The notes beneath the pieces were generated by a model. That model did not search any database and had not been told where the DNA came from. It saw only the letters and a program-made list of their open reading frames with translations. DNA of 64,000 nucleotides from positions 30,111,302-30,175,301 of the forward strand of contig CM053333.1 in the NCBI GenBank assembly GCA_028583605.1, written 5' to 3'. Shown here piece by piece: positions 1 through 9,477 of this stretch. How positions within the stretch are numbered: position 1 is the stretch's first letter; the number at the start of each line of letters is the position of its first letter. The DNA comes from Dastarcus helophoroides (lineage: Eukaryota; Arthropoda; Insecta; Coleoptera; Bothrideridae). The position numbers and the translations under genes were made by a program.

Positions 1-790
1 TCTCTCCATTTCATAGTTGAAGGTGACAATCAATTCGAACTATTTTAATGAAAGCAAAGAAGGTAAAATCGTACAAAACCATTTCTTACACGCTTTCACG
101 TTCGCTTAGTTCTAAGGGTGAAAGCTTTAAAATTCAAAATGTTTTTTTGGGCCTCAAACAAAGCAGAACTATTTTTATCTCGTCAGCCTTTTCCTCCACA
201 TCTGCGACAGCCATAATAAATAGTGGACTGAATTATTCAGAGCTTACGAGAAATGTATGAAATATTTCCCAAGGTTCTAACCCTTGTCGTCTCGCCACCG
301 ATAATTTAGTCATTACTGGAGGGTCAGTAGATGTCGTTAAAGACAAATCCGAATTTAATTGAAACGATCTCCTTTCGCCATCTGAGGTTTTACCGTTCAC
401 TTTTTCTTGCTTTTAGGACTCGACAAATTCTTTTTCTCACTTTGAAGGAATTTAAAAGTTTCAATAATTTCAAACATCTCCAACGGAACAACGAGAGTGC
501 ATTTTATTACCGTACTTGTCTATTTTAAATTTTCTTTAGAAAATTTATATACTTTGAAAACTTCACAGATTCACAGAGTCCTTTTATTTTCCACGCGGGG
601 CAATCCAACACCAGTAATCAACAACACACAACTGAGTATCGAAAATAGTTTGGGACATCGCCGCATCGTTGGTAATTTACATTTTTATACGAATTATAAA
701 TTTTGAAATGTAAGTGATAATTCAATAAATTCTATGTCATCAAAAAGTTAATTACTTTTACCTTTCTTTCTTTTCGCTTCCATAACTCAT
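1..790. other. No gene recognised
   Basis: The base composition is less AT-skewed than the following kilobases, but no reading frame here resembles a known protein. Short minus-strand frames exist (for example 26 codons starting MAVADVEEK near 215-136, and a basic frame ending SSPKSKKK near 390-460). Neither has a supporting splice context that I can establish. Confidence 0.4.
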
Positions 791-829
791 TTTATGTATT
801 TTCAGTGGGATTTTTTCAACATTTCTTTT

Positions 830-1535
830 CTTCTGTTTTGTATTGTTGTCTTCTCTCTCTTCTGTGCTCTTCTCTTCCCTTCTCTTCTCCTCCCTTCCCG
901 TCCTGTCCCTTCCCGTCCTGTCCCTTCCCTACCTTTCCCTTCCGTTCCCTTCCCTTCGCTTCCTTTCGCTTCCCTTCGCTTCCCTTTGCGTCCCTTCGCG
1001 TCCCTTCGCTTCCCTTCGCTTCCTTTTGCTTCCCTTCGCTTCTCTTCGCTTCCCTTCGCTTCTCTTCTTTTCGCTTCTCTTCGCTTCTCTTCGCTTCCCT
1101 ACGCTTCTCTTTGCTTCCCTTGGTTTCCCTTCTCTCCTCTTCTCTTCTCTCTTCTCTTTTCTCTTCTCTATTCTCTTCTCTCTTCTCTTCTCTCTTCTCT
1201 CTTCTCTCTTCTCTCTTCTCTCTTCTCTTTTCTCTCTTCTCTCTTCTCTCTTCTCTCTTCTCTTCTTTCTTCTCTTCTCTTCTCTCTTCTCTTCTCTCTT
1301 CTCTTTTCTCTTCTCTTCTCTCTTCTCCTCTCTCTTCTCTCTTCTCTTATCTTCTCTACTCTCTTCTCTTCTCTCTTCTCTTCTCTTTTCTCTCTTCTCT
1401 TCTCTTCTCTCTTCTCTTCTCTCTTCTTTCTTCTCTCTTCTCTTCTCTCTTCTCTTCTCTCTTCTCTCTTCTCTTTCTTCTCTCTTCTCTTTCCTCTTCT
1501 CTCTCTTCTCTTCTCTCTCTTCTCTCTTCGTAATA
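830..1535. repeat. 0.7 kb polypyrimidine tract (simple and 10-bp tandem repeat)
   Basis: The plus strand is almost purely C and T. From about 950 to 1,130 a 10-bp unit close to CTTCGCTTCC repeats in tandem with small variants. From about 1,130 to 1,535 it degrades into TCTCTTCTCT-type simple sequence. All three plus frames, and minus frames, stay open for 130-250 codons (Ser/Leu/Phe-rich or Arg/Glu/Lys-rich). That is a composition artefact, not a gene. A homopurine/homopyrimidine tract of this length could form triplex (H-DNA), which is inference. Confidence 0.9.
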
Positions 1536-1639
1536 CGAAGGCATAGGAGTGTACATAGTTCTTTCTTATAATTGCCACACACAGAATTTATTTCATGAAA
1601 TACAGAAAAGTTACAAATATACCAGTGCAGGATTTTTCC

Positions 1640-1900
1640 TGAACTTCAGTAATCTGCCTACAGTCCATAGGTTTATCGGCAATTAAACAAATAATTACGC
1701 GATACGTATGTCAGCAGGACTAGCATTTTCAAGCGCACTAATCCTAATTGATTAGTAAAAGAAGCATCTACATTATCTGCATTGAGATTCAAATCACTAC
1801 TCAGTATCGCGTAATTATTTGTTTATTTGTTGATGTGGTAGAGGTGAAACCTTCTGTGGACTTAATCATAAGCCACACTGCTCTAGTAATCTGTCTAAAA
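1640..1900 (-). repeat. Penelope-like element terminal fragment
   Basis: This stretch shares long similarity with 55,150-55,300 and 55,945-56,450. The shared landmarks are a GGCAATTAAACAAATAATTACG segment near 1,678, the phrase TTTTCAAGCGCACTAATCC near 1,726, ATCTGCAT(T/C)GAGATTCAAATC near 1,776, and GTGAAACCTT(C/A) near 1,847 followed by a GGACTTAATC-type tail. The related copy at 55.9-56.4 kb lies next to a coding remnant that resembles the C-terminal end of a Penelope-like GIY-YIG protein. I read this copy as a terminal (pseudo-LTR) piece without coding sequence. Confidence 0.5.
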
Positions 1901-2355
1901 ACGAAAAACTACCGAATTCTATGAAGAGCGGTTACTTTAAATGGGACATTCTGTATATTATTATTATGAAATTGTGTATTTAAATATACTGGTGAATATG
2001 TGTATAACATTCAAACAATTTTGGGAGGTTACTTTCGGTTTTAGGGTCGTAACCCTCTCCCAACTGCGCCTATAGTCTCAAGGAGGTTGAATCATGTCCT
2101 GGAACATGAATTAAAAACTTAAATTAACGTAATAATTGACAATGTGTAATACCAATTTGATTGTTTAGGTCGCTGAATTTATAACACTTGGCTAATTTAA
2201 TCTAACTATTTATTGTAAATTACAATAATTGTAGTGGCATTGCCTGCTCCGAATTGCTACGTGAATTTTTAACATTGATCATGCAGCTGTATCGAGTAGC
2301 TGTCTGCTAATACCTTAATACTTTTTGCTACATTTCTTCACATAGAAGCAATAGA
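1901..2355. other. Unassigned AT-rich spacer
   Basis: No gene or element boundary was recognised. An imperfect short inverted repeat built on TTGGGAG...GGTTAC lies around 2,021-2,063. Confidence 0.3.
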
Positions 2356-3047
2356 CCAGGGTAGAAGCCTTCAAAAACGATAAAAAGTGAAAAAAAATTA
2401 TAGTAGGATGAAATCTATTAGAAAAGGAAGATAATGCAACAAAAATGAAAGGAAAAATAAATTACGGGCGATCTGGGTCGGGAAGGGGTAGGGGGTGGGT
2501 TTTTAAGGGTAAAAATCGATTTATCTCGATTTCTGGCAAAACTACAAATACTATGGAAAAAAGTTAAATAGCAAAGTTGTAGGTAATTAGAAGATCTACA
2601 ACTTTTGTATCTACACTTTTTTAACATAACCTCAAAATTCTCGTGAAAAATTCAAAAAACCAGGTTTATGGTTTTTTATTTTTATCTTTTGCAAAAAAAA
2701 TGTTCTTTTCTCCAAATTTGGTGAAAACTTACCTTTTTATATCCCAAAGACACTGTAATTTTTTTGATTTAAAATATTTATTTTTTCAACTTATTTTGAC
2801 TCAATATCGAAAAAGCACCCTAATTTTCAATCGAAAAATCTCACGTTAAAATTTTAGCTTTTTCAAAAAACTCGGTGAGCTTTTGTTCGTTGAAATATCT
2901 ACTTTCTGATAGTGTAAAAAATATATACATTGCTATGGTAAATCTTCTAAGAAAATTCAAAAAAAAACGAAAAGTACTCCAATTCGAATTTTTTTTATCT
3001 TTATGTACAATTTTAAGCTATTTGTTAAAATTTATACTTAATTACTC
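2356..3047 (+). repeat. Left ~690 bp inverted arm of the CXC element
   Basis: Reading inward: CCAGGGTAGA, a TATAGTAGGATGAAA segment, a G-rich GGGTAGGGGGTGGG stretch, and TACAACTTTTGTATCTAC. The inner end is TACTTAATTACTC, next to which the coding remnant begins. It is the reverse complement of 4,190-4,874 with modest divergence. Confidence 0.85.
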
Positions 3048-3374
3048 TTGATTGATCTTTTGGTCCTGTTGAATCAATTAAATTCTAATAATCATGACAT
3101 TTATTTTCTGAAACCAGGTTCTGAAAATATAAAAGATCTTTTTTTCACGTCTAATAGTTTCAAATATGAATCCGTCAAAAACATCGTTGCATTTCTGCAT
3201 TGTTTTTCTGGTTGCGATACAACATCTGGATTTGTCGGAAAAGGAAAGAAAAGTATCGTGAATTCATTAATAGACGATAAAAATTTATCAAATTTGGCTA
3301 ATATTTTTTTTAAAAAAGATGCAAACAAAGAAGATATAAAAAAATGGATTACAATTAATCAAATCTATTTATAA
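3048..3374 (+). pseudogene. Internal fragment of the long-TIR element protein (no ATG, truncated)
   Basis: The open frame of 108 codons starts without an ATG exactly at the inner end of the left arm. It includes the stretch FLHCFSGCDTTSGF and a following GKGKKSIVN. From recollection, these phrases are typical of a large, unnamed repeat-encoded protein family in insects and cnidarians that ends in a CXC cysteine domain. The frame stops at 3,372-3,374. The family sequence then continues in another frame (NDNITLNQLRF), which puts a frameshift just before the stop. Function is unknown, and the N-terminal bulk of the protein is missing. Confidence 0.6.
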
Positions 3375-3377
3375 ATG

Positions 3378-3947
3378 TAAAAATGATAATATTACACTAA
3401 ATCAATTAAGATTTCAAAAATATCAATTAGCAAAAGTTAAATCGTCTTTTATATTGACAAATCTCCCCCCTCAGAAGGTGCAGGAGAACAACATTGTTAC
3501 AGGGCATATTATCAGCTTCAAACTTGGCTGGGTAATGAACTGACAGCAACAGATTGGGGCTGGAAGCAACATCTATGGGGCATTATGCCCAAATTTACAG
3601 AACAAGAATTAATTCCAGACATATTGCTGAAAACTATTTGTTGCAGCTGTGAAACTGGATGCAATAGTTTAAAATGTGGCTGCCGAAAATATGGCTTAAA
3701 ATGCACAAATTTATGTTCAAATTGTCATGGTTCTGAAAAATGCGCCAATGTGGTAGAAAAAACCTACGAGGAAGTTAATGATATAGATGAAATTGTGGAC
3801 GAAGAACCAGCGCAAACTAGAAATGATGTTGGAGACCAAGACGATGATGGTCTTGAAGACTTCGAAGATCTAGTAGAATCGGAAAGGTGTGCTGAATCTA
3901 ACGATGAAGAAATACCATCAAAGAGACAAAAACTGATGGATACGTGA
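3378..3947 (+). pseudogene. CXC (tesmin/TSO1-like) domain C-terminal part
   Basis: The frame from 3,441 reads WLGNELTATDWGW and then a cysteine-rich block (about 3,639-3,760) with spaced CxC and CxxC pairs (CCSCETGC, CGCRK, CSNCHGS), followed by an acidic tail and SKRQKLMDT. This matches the cysteine pattern of CXC/CRC DNA-binding domains. The preceding segment (QLAKVKSSFILTNLPP) lies in a different frame and joins at the C run at 3,465-3,470, so one base appears lost in that homopolymer. Since it lies inside long inverted repeats, I take it as element-encoded and not as a host gene. Confidence 0.65.
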
Positions 3948-4189
3948 TTAAAATTGAAGACAATGTTTTGATAAATAAAAAGATTAATTTTCTATGACAT
4001 AAATGTAATGAGAATTTAAGAAATAAATTTTTTTTACTGAAAACAATAGCTACAGTCATATTTTTCAGATTAAATCCCCTTAAAATCCAATCTTTAATAT
4101 TTAAAACAACTATGTTTTTTGCAATCTTTATGTTTTTTGGATTTGTAATTTTTTTGTTTATCAATGTAAAATAGAATCTTACGTTTTTC

Positions 4190-4874
4190 GAGTAATTAAA
4201 GTATAAATTTAACAAATAGCTCAAAATTGTACATAAAGATAAAAACAAAATTTTCGAATTGGAGTACTTTTCGTTTTTTTTGAATTTTCTTAGAAGATTT
4301 ACCATAGTAATGTATATTTTTTTACACCATCAGAAAGTAGACATTTCAACGAACAAAAAGCCCACCGAATTTTTTGAAAAAGCTAAAATTTTAACGTGAG
4401 AGTTTTCGATTGAAAATTAGGGTGCTTTTTCGATATTGAGTCAAAATAAGGTGAAAAAATAAATATTTTAAATCAAAAAAATTACAGTGTCTTTGGAATA
4501 TAAAAAGGTAAGTTTTCACCAAATTTCGAGGAAAAAAAAATTTTTTTGTAAAAGAAAAATAAAAAACCACAAACCTGGTTTTTTGAATTTTTCACGTAAA
4601 TTTTGAGGTTATGTTAAAAAAATGTAGATACAAAAGTTGTAGATCTTCTTATTACCTACAACTTTGCCATTTAACTTTTTTCCATAGGATTTGTAGTTTT
4701 GCCAGAAATTGAGATAAATCGTTTTTTACCCTTAAAAACTCACCCCCTACCCCTTCCCGACCTCAGATCGCCCGTAATTTATTTTTCCTTTCATTTTTGT
4801 TGCATTATCTTCCTTTTCTAATAGGTTTCATCCTACTATAATTTTTTTTTTGTTTCAAAAATTATCTACCCTGG
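4190..4874 (-). repeat. Right inverted arm of the CXC element
   Basis: It is the complement of the left arm; inner end GAGTAATTAAAGTATAAATT, outer end TCTACCCTGG. Differences from the left arm are mostly single substitutions and homopolymer length changes, which suggests an old but not ancient insertion. Confidence 0.85.
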
Positions 4875-4989
4875 ACTACAATGCTATTTGGAAAATATAC
4901 AGTATCGGCCAGTACACTATTTCGGTCTGCTTATCAATGAGAACGACAAAACAAACTTCTGGTATGGGGCAAGACGGAAGGAGAAACTA

Positions 4990-5275
4990 AATCGGCGAAG
5001 AAGCCACAAGGTAATTCATTTATGTGTATCTCCATTATGACCGGGATAAATATCGCTTCAGCGCTTCATAATCTTAGATTCAACAACTGGGAGAATGATA
5101 AGGGTACATGTGCAGCGCACATGTCACCTGGCACCGATTGGCTTTATTTCTACATGGACTTACGACTGGACCGAATCTCCATTAAATAAATCATCCTCTA
5201 GTAGCCCGTCCCTCGTGGGCATACCAACACATGCGGGCGGCACTATCGAGGAGGCGGCAACAGGCATGTAGTCAG
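4990..5275. other. Unidentified GC-richer repeat-like segment
   Basis: This stretch is clearly less AT-rich than its surroundings (for example CCCGTCCCTCGTGGGC near 5,206 and GAGGAGGCGGCAACAGGC near 5,249). A minus-strand frame includes MPTRDGLLEDDLFNGDS followed by a stop, with AAATAAA shortly after. It looks like the 3' end of a retroelement, but I cannot assign a family. Confidence 0.3.
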
Positions 5276-5752
5276 GGATTTTTCCAAATTAAAAATACTT
5301 CAAAATCGAATTTTCCGAACTTTTAATTTCAAATGTTTCATATTGTTCCCTAAATTGTGAGAGTAATTAGAAAATGATAGTCAAAAATTCGGGGAAAAAA
5401 GTCGAAGTTTCTAGTTTTTTCAGTTAACATTCAAAAAAAGTAGAAATTCAAAAAAAAAATTTAAAGTCTCTTGAAAAAAAAAAACGAAGTTTTGAGTTTA
5501 TGCCTACAATTTAAGAGAAAAAGTAAAAATTTAAAACAAGAACTCGGAATTTTGCGAAAAAAATTTAGTAAAATTTTAAAAATAACGGAAAAATCTCCCC
5601 AAAAAGACAAACTAGCGCATAAATTCAGTTTTATTGAAAATAATAAAAAAGTATAAATTTAATACTCAGAATTTAGGAAATAACTTCCAGCAAAAAAAGA
5701 GGAATTTTTAGCAAAATGTTTGGATGAAACTCGACAAAAAAGTAAAACTTTG

Positions 5753-5755
<3 letters not shown>
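5276..5755. repeat. Degenerate GTCGAAATTT-type AT-rich block (minus orientation)
   Basis: It is built from short runs such as AAAAAAGTCGAAGTTT and AAAAATTTAAAG. It is the reverse-oriented form of the motif that fills much of the window. The only frame of note (61 codons, Lys-rich) is a by-product of composition. Confidence 0.5.

Positions 5756-5800
<45 letters not shown>
5756..5800. repeat. (TA)n microsatellite
   Basis: About 44 bases of uninterrupted TA repeat, directly at the left flank of the tyrosine-recombinase element. Confidence 0.95.
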
Positions 5801-5801
<1 letters not shown>

Positions 5802-5884
5802 ATGCTTGTTAAGTTGTCACTTCCGATGCATTCAGAAGACCACCTGACTTCCACATCTTGCAACTGGAATATATTTTTCAAAAT

Positions 5885-6978
5885 TCATAAATGAGAAAAT
5901 GGGAACTCTTTTAATAGAAATATCAAATACAATTTTTGTTTAATGAGGTGCTGTATTTTAGATTTAATTACAGGTAGAGATCTTTTAATTTTTGTTTGTC
6001 CAATGAAATCCCTAATCATATCACTAGGGGGATATTTTTTCTTTTTAATAAAAGACGCAAACTTGTCTTCAACTAATCTTATTTCTTCATCGCACCATGA
6101 TGAAAAAATATCTATATAAGTTCGAAGTAAAACAAATTAATAAGTTTTTTACCTCTTTTAATTACTTTTTGGCAAGTAGACTTCTCGGTTGTTGTAGATT
6201 TTGATGTTGTTGCTGTAAAAACGTTTAGAGATGTCATTAAAAAAAACATTTTCTGTTTTTTAGCGGCAATTACAGCAGAAACAAAGTTGATAAAATTTAA
6301 AGTACCAACATTTATTATTATTTTACCTGTTTCCTTTAAATCTATTGTATGGAAATTCCTTTCGCTATCTTTTCTTAGTTCTATTTCTTTAGTATTATCT
6401 TTGTTTTCTTCGACATTTTCGAGAAATGCGCTTCCTTCTTTAAAATAAAAAAAATATTGCTATATAATAATTAAATGTTTATTAATTTTATTTAACTTTT
6501 CTACGACCTAGTTTGGAAATATTTAAATTTTTCGTGATGAAAATTGATAATATTCTGAAACAGTTTTTGAAATATAAAATAATATCTAAATTTTTAAAAC
6601 GTCACGAGGTCGTCATGAAGTGATGTTTTAAAAATTTGGATATCACGTAGTCATATTTCAAAAAAGTTTCCAGAATATTGTCAACTTTCATTACTAAAAA
6701 TTTAAATATTTCCAAAATGGGCCACATAATTGTTAAATAAAATTAATAAACATAATGTTTCCGACGAACAAGAGTCAATCTTGAATAGTAATAATAATAA
6801 TTGAAATTCAATTTGTTTACCGTTGTCATTATCATCTTCTACTTCAGCACACTCAGAATCAAAGTCTATATTAATATCTGTTAACGCCTTTCCCTTGTAT
6901 TCAGCAGGTAATGATCCTTTTTCCATTAATAGAAGAAGTTTAGACACTTTCGCGGTCTGATAAATATCAACTGGAAGT
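5885..6978 (-). pseudogene. C-terminal exons 4-7 of the recombinase gene
   Basis: Exon 4 (6,978-6,821) continues from the catalytic Tyr and ends in an acidic DDNDNG. Exon 5 (6,437-6,327) is charged linker (FLENVEENKD). Exon 6 (6,212-6,153) is Thr/Lys-rich. Exon 7 (6,111-5,885) encodes a Trp-containing SANT-like segment ending at TGA 5,885-5,887. These exons have no internal stop in the spliced frame, unlike exon 3. Confidence 0.65.
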
Positions 6979-7036
6979 CTAAAAATGTAATTTTTGCATT
7001 ATGTATTACTTGTATATTTCATTTAAATAAACTTAC

Positions 7037-8073
7037 CCGTAAAACTGGTTATGTGTCTTTGAGGTATGCCCCATAAAGTTAGCAAATTGCTTAGTTTCAT
7101 CTTAAGTTAAATTCAACAATTGCATTACTGTTGCTATATGCTTTCGTAATTTATTAGTTGTTATAGTTTGAGGATTTTCTAATTCCATTTTATTAGCCAG
7201 AGTTTTTATAGCTATATCTCCCTTGCCCCATGGAATCGAACTTCCCGGAATTGCAAAGAGATATTCATTATCGGGTGTTATAAATTTCGATCGATATTTT
7301 AATAATATGTCAATATAGTTTTGCAAAATTTTAGGAACAAGAATTACAACAGCTTTACTACCTTTCCCACTATTGACAACTCTCTTGTATTTTGTTGTTA
7401 ATATTTTTTCTGAATCTGTCAGTATATTTTCGAAATCTTTTGTGTTGCTTCTTCTATCACAGATATAATCACTCAATTTTAGGTATTATACATCACCGAT
7501 TCGTCTTCTGTTAAATAGAATCAACAAAGCAAGTATACAATTTACCAATGTTTTGTAAACTTTAGCATCAGGTTTATCTGTATGGCACAAAAGATTAATG
7601 CTTTCTTTGCTCATTTTCAATTCACCGTCACGAAATTTTTGCACATCACTCACCAATGGTAGCAGCAATGGTTTACTCCACTGCTTTTCTGCAAGATCTT
7701 TATTAGCAATCGAAGACGGTTCCGTATTCCATCGTGTAGCTACTAATTTTTTAAAATTTTTATTAATTTCTAACCACGTTTTTTCCCCTTCTGTGTTACA
7801 TGTAAATCCTTTACTTTCTTTCAAAATCAAGTGAATTAACTCATCGCATGCATATTTTAAAGAAGTACCCATATGCATTGCAAGACTAGGCGCTTTGAAA
7901 TTTTTATCAGTGTAGTCGAACTCAGCTATATTTCTTGTCCCAATTACGACATTGTCGAAATTTCTAGGATGAAGTAAATCTTTAAAGCTTACTTCCTTAT
8001 TGTTCGCTATTACTCGAAATTGAATTAAGAGACGAGAAAGCTCTCTCATTTTGTTGCTACAGACGTAAATCAT
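7037..8073 (-). pseudogene. Tyrosine recombinase catalytic core (within exon 3)
   Basis: The three hallmark boxes are visible. Box I is LFNRRRIGDV, followed by YLKLSDY after an in-frame TAA, matching the conserved Arg of the xGxRxxEL..L..xD motif. Box II is NKLRKHIAT, which has the Arg but Asn/Lys where many family members have His. Box III is FMGHTSKTH, followed by the presumed nucleophile in FYGLP. The Tyr codon lies just before the donor site at 7,037 and the next exon supplies LPVDIYQTAKVSKLL. Without its two stop codons this would be a contiguous ~330-residue domain. As it stands it cannot make active enzyme. Confidence 0.75.
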
Positions 8074-8363
8074 TCGTTCTCTTTTATGTTTTTTTCAAAT
8101 AAGATTCCCCAAAATGAACTATCAAAAGATCTTTTTTTGCCTCTAGGCTTATTTCATCAGCTTTCATTATTTTAAAAACTTGTTCTTTAATTTTCAGTTT
8201 AGAAATAACTTGAGTGGGGTCCATTGCGCATGCCGTTATAGTTTGTGAATTACTTAAGTAGTTATTTTTCCCCGAATTAGTGCATTCTAATACTTTCTTA
8301 CAAGAATATGTTTTGGAATGCCTCTTTAAATAAGACTTTAAATATAATCCTTTACAATATATA

Positions 8364-8585
8364 TGTTAGGATCAAACACCGATTTCGGCCAATGGCCGAA
8401 GAAAACGGCCAAAATGCGTTCTGGCCACTAGCAAATTGCCAATGTCCGAAATATCGCTTTCTGGCCGTTTGATATAGACCAGGACGCGTTCTGGATCTCT
8501 CACGACTGCCAGAAAGCGAAGCTGTTGAATAATTCGCAAACTGGCTTTCTGAAAATAGCTAGAACGCGTTCTGGCATTCCTAACA
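8364..8585 (+). mobile_element. 222 bp short-TIR element nested in the recombinase gene
   Basis: The ends are TGTTAGGA and TCCTAACA, flanked by a TATA duplication (8,360-8,363 and 8,586-8,589). Removing the element plus one TATA restores the codon run TGT-ATA-TAT-TGT (Cys-Ile-Tyr-Cys) of the interrupted Cys/His motif, which confirms the borders. It is GC-richer than its host and holds three or four near-copies of GCGTTCTGG on the plus strand plus GGCCGA/TCGGCC words. It has no coding capacity and its superfamily is uncertain. Confidence 0.85.
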
Positions 8586-9477
8586 TATACAAGGATGATA
8601 CGTATCCGGATTATTGGGAAAGGTCTTAGGTTGTCTGCTAGGCCTGACTTTCCCATTTATAAAAAGTTCAAAATTTGTGTGATGTCTCAGCAAGAATAAT
8701 TACCTTACGCCTTTCTTTACTATTTTTAGGGTTTTGAAAAACTTTCTTAACTTCTTTATCATCAGCGTGTTTTCTTTTTAAATGTCGCAAGAAATTTTTT
8801 GTTGCTATGTCTTCCCCACAATATTTGCATCTAGCAAACTTTTTACTCTCCTTTTTTCTTATAAGTTCCTTTTCTATTACTGGTGCAGTGTCTAATGATT
8901 TTTTCTTTGTTTTTGGTAAAACTTGGTCAAATTGATTCAAATCATTATCACCGGAGGCAGAAGATTCGGAATTAGAATCGTGGGAACTTTTTTGCGAAGT
9001 GTCTGTATAGTCATTTATATCAAAATCTTTATCTCGATCATCGTCATCCACAAGATCGCTATAATTTGTTTCCGATATTAGGTCACAGTTGCAGGTAACA
9101 TCTAAGCAAATTCTGTTTCGGCATTCAGAATTCTTCACAATTTCAGTCGACGAGTCAATTACGTTGCTTTCAGGAAAGTCAGCTGCAATTTGACTTGAAA
9201 TGTTATTTTCTTTGTACGGACTTGACAGTGTAAGTTGTGAATAAACTTTATCGCGAGTGCTTTCCAATTTAGATATAGAAATTGCAGTTGACATATCTTT
9301 CTGTATTAGATTATCGTAATTTGGATCATTTACACTGTCCTCATTCAATAATCCATTAAGTATGTTATCAACAGAATTATTATTGCTTTCACAACCTTTC
9401 TCATATTCCGAATTATTTGAAGCATCCGAAAAAGAAGAAAAATCGGTATTATTGACCCATTCCTGTAAATGTGTCGA
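8586..9477 (-). pseudogene. N-terminal part of recombinase exon 3 (acidic region and C2H2 finger)
   Basis: A Ser/Asp/Asn-rich stretch (DLVDDDDRDKDFDIND, SESSASGDNDLNQ) precedes a C2H2-like finger, CKYCGEDIATKNFLRHLKRK then H, at about 8,745-8,830. One extra base near 8,688 throws the frame into ETSHKF and a stop. The other frame continues the domain as LRHHTNFELFINGK and runs into the 222 bp insertion. Confidence 0.65.

Larger units (their letters stand above)
2356..4874 (+). mobile_element. Long-TIR element carrying a CXC-domain ORF
   Basis: Two long inverted arms (2,356-3,047 and 4,190-4,874) flank a ~1.14 kb core. Outer ends read CCAGGGTAGA and its complement TCTACCCTGG. The arms remain alignable along their whole length with scattered substitutions and indels. 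The core holds the C-terminal part of a larger protein that is broken by a stop and frameshifts, so this copy is defective. The flanks show at best a 3-bp repeat (GAC, if the ends are CAGGGTAGA), so the target-site rule is unclear. The terminal sequence and the coding domain do not match any DNA-transposon superfamily that I can name with confidence. Confidence 0.7.

Noticed and set aside
390..460. Minus-strand frame ending NLSSPKSKKK as the missing basic HCF tail
   Set aside because: The only plausible acceptor gives the wrong phase for HCF exon 12 (phase 1 needed), and the frame is very short.
794..1582. Long open frames (up to 250 codons) on both strands in the pyrimidine tract
   Set aside because: They are Ser/Leu/Phe or Arg/Glu/Lys runs from simple repeats in every frame; no protein-like content.
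1640..1900. Simple TIR MITE explanation for the repeat at 1.7 kb
   Set aside because: The 56 kb copy contains a Penelope-like coding tail, so a Penelope-like origin explains the inverted-looking ends better, though not with certainty.
3898..4305. 135-codon minus frame across the CXC element core and right arm
   Set aside because: It is antisense to the CXC ORF and then reads AT-rich inverted-arm sequence; no conserved content.
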